A stretch of DNA of 64,000 nt from Paracoccus sp. Z118 (GTDB lineage Bacteria > Pseudomonadota > Alphaproteobacteria > Rhodobacterales > Rhodobacteraceae), in assembly GCF_019061185.1 (NCBI RefSeq), contig NZ_JAHQZU010000005.1, forward strand, positions 62,001 to 126,000, written 5' to 3'. The notes beneath the pieces are model-generated. The model did not search any database. It saw only the letters and a program-made list of their open reading frames with translations, and was not told the DNA's origin. The position numbers and the translations under genes are program-made. This document shows, one piece after another, positions 53,561-62,154 of the stretch. Every line of letters begins with the position of its first letter. Position 1 is the stretch's first letter.

Positions 53561-54022
53561 GTGGCCTTCCCGTCCTCATTGCCCATTGGCGCGGCCCTGG
53601 CCGCCCTGTCGAGCGGCGTCTTTGCCGCCGCCCGGCTGCTGCCGGGCGACGATCTGATCGGCGGGCTGCGCCGGGTTCAGCAGGACGCGGGCGCCGAGGC
53701 GATGGCGGTCCTGACCTGCGCGGGCAGCCTGCGGACCGCCCGCATCCGGCACGCGGATGCGGATGAGGGGACGCTCTACGAGGGCCGGTTCGAGATCGTC
53801 TCGCTGACCGGCACGCTGGACCCCCGCCACCAGCACCTGCACATCGCCATTTCGGACGGCGCAGGCCGGGTCTTCGGCGGGCATCTGCTGCCGGGCTCCG
53901 AGGTCCGTACCACCGCCGAGATCGTCGCGCTGATCCTGCCGGATCTCGCGTTCGACCGGGCGGTGTGCGAACGCTCCGGCTTCCACGAACTCACCATCAC
54001 CAACCGGAAGGCCGAGGCATGA
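53561..54022 (+). CDS. PPC/DUF296 domain protein, first gene of the sulfur operon
   Basis: The protein of about 153 residues has the PPC (DUF296) core: LLPGDDLIGGLRRVQQDAGA, EAMAVLTCAGSLRTARIRHA, and HQHLHIAISDGAGRVFGGHL. Bacterial PPC proteins are small trimers, some DNA-binding; the role here is unknown. The start is unclear. GTG 53561 has GGAG 5 bases upstream, while the open frame extends to a TTG at 53447 through non-conserved residues. Its stop overlaps the cytochrome gene (ATGA), so it is coupled to the sulfur genes and could regulate them. Confidence 0.7.
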   Translation: MAFPSSLPIGAALAALSSGVFAAARLLPGDDLIGGLRRVQQDAGAEAMAVLTCAGSLRTARIRHADADEGTLYEGRFEIVSLTGTLDPRHQHLHIAISDGAGRVFGGHLLPGSEVRTTAEIVALILPDLAFDRAVCERSGFHELTITNRKAEA

Positions 54023-54324
54023 TCCGTCTTCTTCCCATTCTCGCCCTTTCCGCCGGGCTGTCTGCGGCGCATGCGCAGGAGCTCGATCCCGCTGCCGTGC
54101 AGGTGCTCGCCGGGCCCTGCGCCAGCTGCCACGGGCCGGACGGGCGCTCTCCCGGCGCGATCCCGTCGATCGCGGGCCTGCCCGAAGCCGACGCGGTGGC
54201 GCGGATGCTGGCCTTCCGTGACGGCACCGACCCGGCGGCCACCATCATGTCGCGGCTGATGAAGGGCTATGACGAGGCCGAGATCCGGGCGCTGGCTCGC
54301 TGGTTCGCGGAGATTGCGCAATGA
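54019..54324 (+). CDS. Periplasmic monohaem c-type cytochrome (FccA/SoxE-like)
   Basis: The 101-residue protein has a signal peptide (MIRLLPILALSAGLSAAHAQ) and one haem-attachment site CASCH, with a probable methionine ligand in TIMSRLMKGYDEAEI. Its size and position directly before an FccB-type flavoprotein fit the electron-accepting subunit of a flavocytochrome c sulfide dehydrogenase, although several FccA and SoxE proteins are dihaem. Both ends overlap neighbouring genes as ATGA. Confidence 0.85.
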   Translation: MIRLLPILALSAGLSAAHAQELDPAAVQVLAGPCASCHGPDGRSPGAIPSIAGLPEADAVARMLAFRDGTDPAATIMSRLMKGYDEAEIRALARWFAEIAQ

Positions 54325-55598
54325 AGGCGACGCGGCGGGATGTGCTTCTGGCGATGGGCGCGGGCGTGGGCGCGCTGGCGCTGCCGAGGGTGGGGCGGGC
54401 GCAGGGAGCCGCGCATGTCGTCGTGATCGGCGGCGGCTTCGGCGGGGCCACGGCGGCGCGTTACCTGCGCCGGCTGAACCCCGACCTGCGGATCACGCTG
54501 GTCGAGCCGAATGAGCGGTTCGCGACCTGCCCGTTCTCGAATCTCTATCTGGGTGGCTTGCGCGAATGGGACAGCATCACCCACGGCTATGACGATCTTC
54601 GCGCGGCGGGGGTCGATGTGATCCACGCCCGCGCCGAGGATGTGGATACCACCGCCCGCACCGTCACGCTGTCGGGCGGTTCGCGGCTGGACTGGGACCG
54701 GCTGGTCCTGTCGCCCGGCATCGACTTCCGCTGGGGCGAGCTTGCGGGCTATGATGAGGCGGCGGTGGAACTTGCGCCCCACGCTTGGAAGGCCGGGCCG
54801 CAGACGCAGCTTCTGCGCAGCCAGCTTGAGGCGATGGAGGATGGTGGCAGCTTCGTCATGGTGGTGCCGCAAGGTGCCTTCCGCTGCCCGCCCGGTCCCT
54901 ACGAACGCGCCAGCATGGTCGCCCACTACTTCAGGACCCACAAGCCGCGCTCCAAGGTCATCATCCTGGATTCGCAGGACAGGTTCTCGAAACAGCCGCT
55001 GTTCCAGCAGGGCTGGCAGGCGCTTTACGGCGACATGATCGAATGGGTCAGCCAGACCGATGACGGGCTGGTGGTCGAGGTGGACGCGGCCGCGCGCGAG
55101 GCCGTCACGGCCTTCGGCACCCGGCACAAGGCCGACGTGCTGAACGTGATCCCGCCGCAGAAGGCGGGGCTGATCGCGGAACGCGCGGGTGTCACCGACG
55201 ACACCGGCTGGGTGCCGGTTGTGGCCGACAGCTTCGAATCCGCCCGCGTTCCGGGGGTCTATGTCCTCGGCGACGCCACGATCGCCGCGCCGATGCCCAA
55301 GTCGGGCTTCTGCGCCAACGCGCAGGGCAAGGTCGCGGCGGCGGCGATCACGGCCGATCTGGCCGGGCGCGAACCGCCGCCCGCCAGCTTCGCCAATACC
55401 TGCTACAGCCTGATCGGGCCGGGCTACGGCATCTCGGTCGCGGGCGTCTATCGCGCCGAGGACGGGAAAGTCGTCGAGGTGCCGGACTCGGGCGGCGTCA
55501 GCCCGCTTGAGGCCGGGCCCGAGTTCCGGCGGGCCGAAGCGGAGTATGGCGCGGGTTGGTATGCCGCGATCTGCGCCGACATCTGGGGCACGGCATGA
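54321..55598 (+). CDS. soxF: Flavocytochrome c sulfide dehydrogenase flavoprotein (FccB/SoxF)
   Basis: The 425-residue protein has a twin-arginine signal (TRRDVLLAMGAGVGALALP) and a Rossmann FAD site (VVVIGGGFGGATAARYL). Three functional cysteines known from FccB are present: Cys70 in RFATCPFSN for covalent FAD attachment, and the redox-active pair Cys189 (FRCPPGPYERAS) and Cys361 (NTCYSLIGPGYG). The C-terminal FCSD domain is complete. It oxidises sulfide in the periplasm and passes electrons to the cytochrome encoded just upstream, whose stop overlaps its ATG. Confidence 0.92.
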   Translation: MKATRRDVLLAMGAGVGALALPRVGRAQGAAHVVVIGGGFGGATAARYLRRLNPDLRITLVEPNERFATCPFSNLYLGGLREWDSITHGYDDLRAAGVDVIHARAEDVDTTARTVTLSGGSRLDWDRLVLSPGIDFRWGELAGYDEAAVELAPHAWKAGPQTQLLRSQLEAMEDGGSFVMVVPQGAFRCPPGPYERASMVAHYFRTHKPRSKVIILDSQDRFSKQPLFQQGWQALYGDMIEWVSQTDDGLVVEVDAAAREAVTAFGTRHKADVLNVIPPQKAGLIAERAGVTDDTGWVPVVADSFESARVPGVYVLGDATIAAPMPKSGFCANAQGKVAAAAITADLAGREPPPASFANTCYSLIGPGYGISVAGVYRAEDGKVVEVPDSGGVSPLEAGPEFRRAEAEYGAGWYAAICADIWGTA

Positions 55599-56620
55599 GC
55601 GCGGTGGCGCTCGGGCTGGTTCTGGGCGCGGTGTTTGGCGCGGCAGCGGGGACGGGCCGGTTCTGCCTGCTGCGCGGCCTCAAGGGGCTGCGGCCCGGCG
55701 GCGATCTGACGGCGCTGCGGGCCTTCGCGCTGGCGATGGTGGTGGCGCTGCTGGCGACGCAGACGCTGAACCTTGCCGGCGGGACGGACCTCGGCGCGGC
55801 AATGCCGCTGCGGGCCAGCAATCCCTGGCCGTCGATGCTGACCGGGGGCGTGATCTTCGGGCTGGGGATGGTGCTGGCCAATGCCTGCGGGGCGCGCGCG
55901 CTGGTGCTGCTGGGCGGGGGAAACCTGCGATCGCTGCTGGTGCTGCTGTGTCTCGGGCTGGCCGCGCAGGCGACGCTGACCGGGGTGCTGGCGCCGCTGC
56001 GCATGGCGGTGCAGCAGATGGGATCGCCCTCGACCGGTTCCCTGCCGCAACTGCTTGCATCAGCGGGATTAGGCTTTCCGCTGGCCCTTTCCGTTGCCGC
56101 CCCCGCGCTGCTGCTGGGCCTTTTCGCCCTGCCGCTGCTGCGCCGCAGCCCGCTTGAGGCCATGATGGCTGCCATCGTCGGGCTGACCGTCGCGGGCGGC
56201 TGGTGGATCACCTTCGCCACCGACGATCCGTTCGACCCGAGGCCGCTGACCTCGATCAGCTTCGTCGGCCCCGTGGGGGAAAGCCTGCTCTGGACGATGC
56301 TTGCCACCGGCCGGCAGCTCGGCTTTGCCGTGGCCGTGATCGGCGGCACGCTGGCCGGGGCCTTTGCCGCCGCCATCCTGACCCGCAGCTTCCGGCCCGA
56401 AAGCTTCGGCTCGCCGCGCCAGATGCTCGGGGCGACCTTCGGCGGCGTGCTGATGGGCTTCGGCGGCGTTCTGGCGCTCGGCTGCTCGATCGGGCAGGGG
56501 CTTTCCGGCTTTTCCACACTCTCCCTCGGCAGCCTCGTCGCGCTGGCCGGCATCGTCGCCGGCGCCGCGGTGGGGCTGTCGCTTTTTCCGCATCCCTCAC
56601 CCGCAGGAGCCACGACATGA
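55595..56620 (+). CDS. soxT: YeeE/YedE family sulfur-compound transporter (SoxT-like)
   Basis: The 341-residue membrane protein has about nine helices and the YeeE/YedE motifs: GTGRFCLLRGLK, FGLGMVLANACGARALVLLG, and GFGGVLALGCSIGQGLSGFS. Cysteines in ANACGAR and LGCSIGQG correspond to the relay cysteines of thiosulfate-uptake channels of this family. It probably moves thiosulfate or another sulfur compound across the inner membrane. Starts and stops overlap the two flavoprotein genes on either side. Confidence 0.87.
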   Translation: MSAVALGLVLGAVFGAAAGTGRFCLLRGLKGLRPGGDLTALRAFALAMVVALLATQTLNLAGGTDLGAAMPLRASNPWPSMLTGGVIFGLGMVLANACGARALVLLGGGNLRSLLVLLCLGLAAQATLTGVLAPLRMAVQQMGSPSTGSLPQLLASAGLGFPLALSVAAPALLLGLFALPLLRRSPLEAMMAAIVGLTVAGGWWITFATDDPFDPRPLTSISFVGPVGESLLWTMLATGRQLGFAVAVIGGTLAGAFAAAILTRSFRPESFGSPRQMLGATFGGVLMGFGGVLALGCSIGQGLSGFSTLSLGSLVALAGIVAGAAVGLSLFPHPSPAGATT

Positions 56621-57960
56621 AGATCGGCCGCCGCACACTTCTTTCCGCCGTTCCCTCGCTTGCCCTGGGCAGCGCGCTGGCCGGGGCCTCGACCGCCCTT
56701 GCCGCGCCCGCCGCGCTGAGCGGCGAGACCATCCTCAAGCCCCGCAGCGGCAGCGCCCCCCGCATCGTCATCTGCGGCGGCGGCTGGGGCGGGCTGACCT
56801 CGGCCCGCTATCTCAAGCAGGAACTGCCCGACGCCGAGGTGGTCCTGCTGGAGCGCAACCCCTTCTTCTGGTCCGGCCCGCTCAGCAACAAGTGGCTGAT
56901 CGACGTGGTGGATACCGGCTTCCTCGTCCATGACATGCTGCGGCCCGCCAACAGATACGGCTACAGCGTCATCCAGTGCGACGTCACCGGGATCGACCGC
57001 GCCCGCAAGACCGTCAGCACCTCCAGGGGCGCCGTGGATTACGATTACCTGATCCTGTCGGGCGGCATCCGCGATGCGTGGGACGCCTGGTTCGGGGACG
57101 ACCGCGCGACAGCGGACTACACGCGCGCGCATTACGGCTCAGCCTATATCCCCCAGGGCGAGATGCTGGGACTGAAGGACCGGATTCTCAACTTCAAGGG
57201 CGGCACCCTCGTCATGACGCTGCCGCCGCCGCCGCATCGCTGCCCGCCCTCGCCCTACGAGCGGGCGTGCCTTGCGGCGTGGCACTTCAAGACCAACAAC
57301 ATCCCGGCGAAGATCGTGATCCTCGATCCGAAACCGCAGGTGGCGCCCATCGGCGCGGGCTATCGCGCGGCCTTCGCCGAGCTTTATCCCGACATCATCA
57401 CCCACGTCCCGAATGCCCGGGTGAAGGAGGTCGATCCCTATAACAAGCGGATCATGACCGAGGCGGGCGATTTCGACTTCGACGAGGCGATCTTCATGCC
57501 GCCGCACCAGGCGTCGGACATGGTGTTCTATGCCGACCTGATCGGCACCGACGCCGAGGGGAAGCCCACCGGCTGGGCCGACATGCACCCGCGCCTGTTC
57601 CACGCCAACGGCGACGACAGCGTCTATATCGTGGGTGACAGCATGGGCGCGATCTCGCCCCATTTCGGCCATTATCCGAAAAGCGGGCATGTGGCGAACT
57701 ACATCGCCAAGATCGTGGCCCGCAACATCGGCCAGCGCGTGCGCGGGCAGGAGGTGGTGGCGGAACTGCCCGACAACCTGTGCTACATGCTCGTGAACGG
57801 CGAGCCGCGCGAGGCGATCTCGGTCGAGTTCCTCTATGAGGTCGGGGCCGACGATCTGGTCCACCAGACGCAGATCGACATCGACGTGCGCACGCCCGAC
57901 CTGCTGGAAGAAGACTTCGCGTGGATCAATGGAATGTTCGATGACTTCGTTCGTGTTTGA
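56617..57960 (+). CDS. Second FccB-like flavoprotein lacking the FAD-linking cysteine
   Basis: The 447-residue protein has a twin-arginine signal (GRRTLLSAVPSLALGSALAG) and FAD site (RIVICGGGWGGLTSARYL). It aligns by eye with FccB: the cysteine pair is kept at Cys209 (HRCPPSPYERACL) and Cys389 (DNLCYMLVNG), but the FAD-linking position is Gly87 in FFWSGPLSNKWL. FAD is therefore probably non-covalent. It may be a second sulfide or polysulfide dehydrogenase, or a partner acting on SoxYZ-bound sulfur. Its start overlaps soxT and its end overlaps soxY. Confidence 0.85.
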   Translation: MKIGRRTLLSAVPSLALGSALAGASTALAAPAALSGETILKPRSGSAPRIVICGGGWGGLTSARYLKQELPDAEVVLLERNPFFWSGPLSNKWLIDVVDTGFLVHDMLRPANRYGYSVIQCDVTGIDRARKTVSTSRGAVDYDYLILSGGIRDAWDAWFGDDRATADYTRAHYGSAYIPQGEMLGLKDRILNFKGGTLVMTLPPPPHRCPPSPYERACLAAWHFKTNNIPAKIVILDPKPQVAPIGAGYRAAFAELYPDIITHVPNARVKEVDPYNKRIMTEAGDFDFDEAIFMPPHQASDMVFYADLIGTDAEGKPTGWADMHPRLFHANGDDSVYIVGDSMGAISPHFGHYPKSGHVANYIAKIVARNIGQRVRGQEVVAELPDNLCYMLVNGEPREAISVEFLYEVGADDLVHQTQIDIDVRTPDLLEEDFAWINGMFDDFVRV

Positions 57961-58435
57961 CCTGCGGCGTCGCGACCTTCTCGCCGGGGGCGCGGCGCTC
58001 GCCGGGCTGGTGGCGGCCGGGGTTCCGACCGCCGCGCAGGCGCAGGCCACCACCGCCATGCCGCAGCTGGATACCGCCGAGGCCGACCGGCTGGCGGCCG
58101 CGTTCACCGGCGGCGCTGAGGTGCTGGCCGAGGGGCTGGCGCTGGACCTGCCGGCGCTGGGGGACAATCCCGCCGCCGTGCCGGTCCGGGTCCACGTCAC
58201 CGAGCCGATCACGGAAGCCTCGTGGTGCGAGGAGATGATCGTGATCGCCGACCTCAACCCCCAGCCGTTCGCCTGCCGCTTCCGCTTCACCGCCGAAACC
58301 GGCTCGGCCGATGTGGCGGTGCGGGTGCGGCTGATCCAGACGATGCCGATCCGGGCCTATGCGCGGATGAACGACGGCCGCGTGCTGGCCGCGCGGCACG
58401 ACATCACCGTCGCCGCCGGCGGCTGCGGACTTTAA
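57941..58435 (+). CDS. soxY: Sulfur carrier subunit SoxY
   Basis: The 164-residue protein has a twin-arginine signal ([20 protein letters not shown]) and the SoxY fold, ending HDITVAAGGCGL. The C-terminal GGC motif carries the cysteine on a swinging arm to which sulfur intermediates are covalently bound; the classical ending is GGCGG, here GGCGL. The start overlaps the preceding flavoprotein gene by 20 bases. With SoxZ it forms the periplasmic carrier. Confidence 0.87.
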   Translation: MTSFVFDLRRRDLLAGGAALAGLVAAGVPTAAQAQATTAMPQLDTAEADRLAAAFTGGAEVLAEGLALDLPALGDNPAAVPVRVHVTEPITEASWCEEMIVIADLNPQPFACRFRFTAETGSADVAVRVRLIQTMPIRAYARMNDGRVLAARHDITVAAGGCGL

Positions 58436-58446
58436 AGGAGGCAAGC

Positions 58447-58773
58447 ATGGCCCGTCCCCCCCGCATCTGGATCAGCAACGAGACCCCGAGCCTGGGCGAG
58501 ATCGTCCGCGTCCGCGCCCAGATGGTCCACGTCATGGAAAGCGGCTTCCGCATCGACGCCGCCGGCCAGACGATCCCCGAGGACATCCTGACCGGCTTCA
58601 CCGCCTCGCTGGGCGATGCGGTGCTGCTGGAATGGTCGCCGGAGACGGCAATCTCGCAGAACCCCTATATCGAGTTCACCTTCGCCGCCCGCCAGCCCGG
58701 CACGCTGCGGATGGTGTGGACGGATGCGGGCGGCGTGGTGGCCGAGGCGGAGAAGGAGATCGCGGTCGGCTGA
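58447..58773 (+). CDS. soxZ: Sulfur carrier subunit SoxZ
   Basis: The 108-residue protein begins MARPPRIWISNETPSLGEIV and has the SoxZ immunoglobulin-like core (ILTGFTASLGDAVLLEWSPE, NPYIEFTFAARQPGTLRMVW). No signal peptide is present; SoxZ is exported bound to SoxY, whose twin-arginine signal carries both. A strong AAAGGAGG site precedes the ATG. It is the last gene of the sulfur operon. Confidence 0.9.
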   Translation: MARPPRIWISNETPSLGEIVRVRAQMVHVMESGFRIDAAGQTIPEDILTGFTASLGDAVLLEWSPETAISQNPYIEFTFAARQPGTLRMVWTDAGGVVAEAEKEIAVG

Positions 58774-58825
58774 CCGGCGCGGCAGCAGCGGGGTTGAAGC
58801 CCGCCGCGGCCCCGACCCGGCCCGC

Positions 58826-60916
58826 TCATCGGAACAGATGCGCCTCGTCGATGGCGCGGCGCAGGAAGGCGTCGCGGTCGGCCTCGGGCGTCCAGCCGAG
58901 CAGGCGGCGCGGCTTGCTGTTGTCGAACGGCGACAGATGCCCGCGCGATTTCCAGTCGGCGCGGGTGATCGCCACCGCATCCTTGCGCCGCAGCGCATAT
59001 TTCTTCAGCGCCAGCTTGGCCTGATCCGCCGCCCAGAGCGCGGTCAGGTTCGATGACGAGACGTTCAGCCGCGCGCCGAGCCGCCGGTGGATCGCGTCGA
59101 AATAGTCGCGCCCGGTCAGCATCGGATCGCCGATCAGGTTGAAGCTTTCGCCCGGTGCCGCCGGGTGCTCCATCATGGCGATCAACCCGTCCGACACGTC
59201 GTCCACCAGCACGAAGGGCAGGATGTTGCGCCCGTTCCCCCACAGCCGCACCGCGCCCGAGCCATGCCAGCGCCCGATCCCCCAATGTTGCAGCGGCCCG
59301 CCCGCGCCAAGTACGATCCCCGGCCGGGCAATGACCAGCGGCACGCCGCCGTCCTGCGCCATTTCGGTCTGCTGCCGCTCGCATTCCGCCTTGGAGCGGG
59401 CATAGAGGTTGCGCTGGCTCATCTCGCCGAAAGACGTGTCCTCGGTGATGGTGCGGGACGGGTCGGACATGTCGTAAGAGGCGATCGTGCCGGTATAGAC
59501 CAGCCGCGCCACGCCCGCCCGCTTGGCCGCGCGGCAAATCCGCAGGGCGGTTCCGACGTCGTTTTCCAGCGCCGCTTCCCATGTCCGGTCCACCGACCGG
59601 GCGAGATTGAAGACGCGGTCGATCCCGTCCATCGCCCGCGCCAGACCCTCCTCGTCGCGCAGCGACGCGGCGGTCAGTTCGACGTGATCGGCAAGGTCGT
59701 CGAACGGGCCGCTGCGCCCGCGCGACAGGACGCGGACGTCATGGCCGCGCCGGGCCAGCCGCCGGGTCAGGTTGCGGCCGATGAAGCCGGTTCCGCCGAT
59801 GACCATGACCTTAGGGGCGGGCGCGCGGGTCGATCCGGGGCGCGGCGCAGGCTGGGGCGGCAGAAGGGCAAGGCTGTCCTCGATCCCCAGCATCACCTCC
59901 AGCGCGCGTCCGGGGGCGAAGCGCGGGTCCGGCTTGCCGGTGCGCAGCCCGTCGTAGAAGGCGCCGATGGTGCCGCGGAAGCTGAGCGCATAGGGGCTTT
60001 TCTGGTTCAGCGATCCCGCTTGGCGCAGCGCATTGCCGAGCCCCTCGCGCAGATGACCCCCTGCATGGCCCAGTTCCTTCCGCAGCGGATTCAGCACCAG
60101 TTCCGAGCTGTTGTCCCCGGCGACGACCAGCGTGTCGGCGGCGTAATCCAACCGCGCCATGCCAGACGAGCCGCGCAGCACCACCGAGCGGTCGTCGAAC
60201 GTCTCGGCCAGCGACAGGGTTATGGTGACATCGACATCGCCCGCGCGGGCGATGATGCGCCAGCTTTGCGGCCGCCGTCCGCCGCCGGGCAGGTCGATCC
60301 ACTGGCCGAGGCTGACATGCTCGATCTCCAGCGGTCCGAACAGGTCCACCGCGAAGGAAAACGGATGCGGGCCGAGTTCCAGCAGCAGGTTGCGCGTGTC
60401 CTCCATCAGCCAGATGCCATAGGGGCCCGAGCGGAGCGGCGGCAGCGGGAACGCCCAGTTGATCTGCGCCGACGAGACCAGCCCCAGCCGGCCCTCGTTG
60501 CGGATGCGGCGCAGCTTCAGATAGGACGGCAGGCTCAGGAAATTGTGGCAGACGCCGAGGTGGCGCTCGCTCGCGTCGGCCTCGGCCGCCATCTCGGCAA
60601 GCTCATCGGCCGACAGCGCGGCGGGCTTTTCGACCAGCACATGCAGCCCGGCCCGCAAGCAATGCAGCGCCAGCGGGCGATGCGAGGGCGGCGGCGTCAG
60701 GATATGGACGGCATCGCAGATCCCGGCGTCGATCATCGCGTCCAGATCGGTGAAGGCAGTGATTCCGCAGGCCGAGGCCAGCCCCTCGGCCGCGTCCGCC
60801 GACCGGTCGCAGACGGCGGTCAACTCGACTCCCGGTGTCGCGCGGATGGCGTCGGCGTGCCACTGCGCGATGTAGCCCGCGCCGACGAGCCCGATGCGGC
60901 AGGTTTCCGGGGCCAT
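58826..60916 (-). CDS. Fused Gfo/Idh/MocA oxidoreductase and NAD-dependent epimerase/dehydratase
   Basis: The 696-residue protein joins two sugar-modifying domains. Residues 1-355 are a Gfo/Idh/MocA dehydrogenase with GLVGAGYIAQWHADAI and the catalytic VEKPAA (residues 96-98). After a Pro-rich linker, residues 368-696 are an extended SDR with VIGGTGFIGRNL and the catalytic Tyr505-x-x-x-Lys509 (NLYARSKAE). It probably processes a nucleotide sugar or glycan-linked sugar in two NAD-dependent steps. It follows a GT2 gene across 10 bases. The ATG at 60916 has AGAGG 6 bases upstream. Confidence 0.88.
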   Translation of the reverse strand: MAPETCRIGLVGAGYIAQWHADAIRATPGVELTAVCDRSADAAEGLASACGITAFTDLDAMIDAGICDAVHILTPPPSHRPLALHCLRAGLHVLVEKPAALSADELAEMAAEADASERHLGVCHNFLSLPSYLKLRRIRNEGRLGLVSSAQINWAFPLPPLRSGPYGIWLMEDTRNLLLELGPHPFSFAVDLFGPLEIEHVSLGQWIDLPGGGRRPQSWRIIARAGDVDVTITLSLAETFDDRSVVLRGSSGMARLDYAADTLVVAGDNSSELVLNPLRKELGHAGGHLREGLGNALRQAGSLNQKSPYALSFRGTIGAFYDGLRTGKPDPRFAPGRALEVMLGIEDSLALLPPQPAPRPGSTRAPAPKVMVIGGTGFIGRNLTRRLARRGHDVRVLSRGRSGPFDDLADHVELTAASLRDEEGLARAMDGIDRVFNLARSVDRTWEAALENDVGTALRICRAAKRAGVARLVYTGTIASYDMSDPSRTITEDTSFGEMSQRNLYARSKAECERQQTEMAQDGGVPLVIARPGIVLGAGGPLQHWGIGRWHGSGAVRLWGNGRNILPFVLVDDVSDGLIAMMEHPAAPGESFNLIGDPMLTGRDYFDAIHRRLGARLNVSSSNLTALWAADQAKLALKKYALRRKDAVAITRADWKSRGHLSPFDNSKPRRLLGWTPEADRDAFLRRAIDEAHLFR

Positions 60917-60926
60917 GTGCAACCTC

Positions 60927-61901
60927 TTACTTGTATTCGATGATCTGCATGTCGCCGCCGGTCCGGCGGCGGTTGTGATAGGTCAGCATCCCGATGACGT
61001 TGGGAATTTTCGAGATCGTCAGAAGCAACGCCTGCCTGGCCGCCATGGCGGATTGCAGCCCGGCGCGTTTCAGGTTCCGGGCGGTGCGGAGCCATGACAG
61101 CGCATAGACCGCCAGCACAGCCACGGAAACCCATGGCGCGAGGAACAGCCCGGCGAGAAACAGCAGCGGCAGCACGAGGCCATAGACCCAGGCGCGCAGC
61201 CGTTCGCGGCGGAAATGGTCCGGGTGCATCCGCCCGACCTGCGCGAAGCCGTGCCCGTCCCGGATGGTGCGCCGCCACCAGGGGGCGAAGCTGGTCATGG
61301 CGGCGTCATGCCGGGTCATCGGCAGCGGCAGCCGTTCGAGCCGCCATCCGGCGGCCCCGAGGCGCAGGCAGAACTCGTCGTCCTCGGCCGCGATGACGGT
61401 CGGATCGAAGCCGCCGGCCTGCCGGAACGCCTGGGTGCGCACCATCATGTCGCCGCCGCAGGTGCGGATCGGACCGGCGGGGCGGTGCCAGTCGACCTCG
61501 AACATGGCGTTGTAGACCGAGGCGTCGGGCTCGATCTCGCTCCGCCAGCCGGTGACGAGGCCGAGGCCGGGATCGTCCTGGAGGGCGGCGGCGCCCGCCT
61601 CAAGCCAGCCGGGGACCACCGTGCAGTCGCCGTCCACGAACTGCACCAGATCCAGCGGCCCCTGCGCCAGAAGCGCGTCGAATCCGGCGTTGCGGGCGCG
61701 GGCGGCGGTGAAGGGCGTGTTCATGTCCAACTCGACCACCGTGACGCCCAGGGCCCGCGCAAATGCGACGCTGCCGTCGGTCGAGCCGCTGTCCACATAG
61801 ACAACCCGGTCGCAGGCGGGCACGAGCGAGCGCAGGCAGGCCTTCAGCCGCTCGCCTTCGTTGCGGCCGATGGCGACAGCGCCCAGAGAAAGGCTGGTCA
61901 T
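60927..61901 (-). CDS. Glycosyltransferase family 2 protein
   Basis: The 324-residue protein has a GT-A fold: VAIGRNEGERLKACLRSLVP, VYVDSGSTDGSVAFARAL, the metal-binding DGD in VQFVDGDCTVVPGW, and EDDEFCLRLGAAGWRL. Two or three C-terminal membrane helices (LVLPLLFLAGLFLAPWVSVA) anchor it to the inner membrane. It likely extends a surface polysaccharide or lipid-linked glycan. The fused oxidoreductase/epimerase gene follows, suggesting that the pair makes and transfers one unusual sugar. Confidence 0.87.
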   Translation of the reverse strand: MTSLSLGAVAIGRNEGERLKACLRSLVPACDRVVYVDSGSTDGSVAFARALGVTVVELDMNTPFTAARARNAGFDALLAQGPLDLVQFVDGDCTVVPGWLEAGAAALQDDPGLGLVTGWRSEIEPDASVYNAMFEVDWHRPAGPIRTCGGDMMVRTQAFRQAGGFDPTVIAAEDDEFCLRLGAAGWRLERLPLPMTRHDAAMTSFAPWWRRTIRDGHGFAQVGRMHPDHFRRERLRAWVYGLVLPLLFLAGLFLAPWVSVAVLAVYALSWLRTARNLKRAGLQSAMAARQALLLTISKIPNVIGMLTYHNRRRTGGDMQIIEYK

Positions 61902-62154
61902 GGCGGCGGGCTGGCTCCGATCGCAGGGGTGACGATAACGCGCGCAGATTGCGAAAACCGCCGCGCTGACGCCAGCCCATAATGCGCCGGCGCGGCAACG
62001 CAATGGCGCGACGATCCGCCACATGCACGAACTGCCATTTTCGCCCCTCCCCCTTGCGCTGGATCGCGGCAATCTGCTCAATCCCTACTGGAGGCGGCGC
62101 GAGGGGGTGCGCCGGCGCGATGGCCCGTGCGGCCTGGTTCCGGGAGGTTACGAC

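Noticed and set aside
53493..53659. Short frame starting at ATG 53493 before the PPC gene
   Set aside because: Its translation is Cys/Pro/Arg-rich and ends inside the PPC domain; it looks like an alternate frame of the same DNA.
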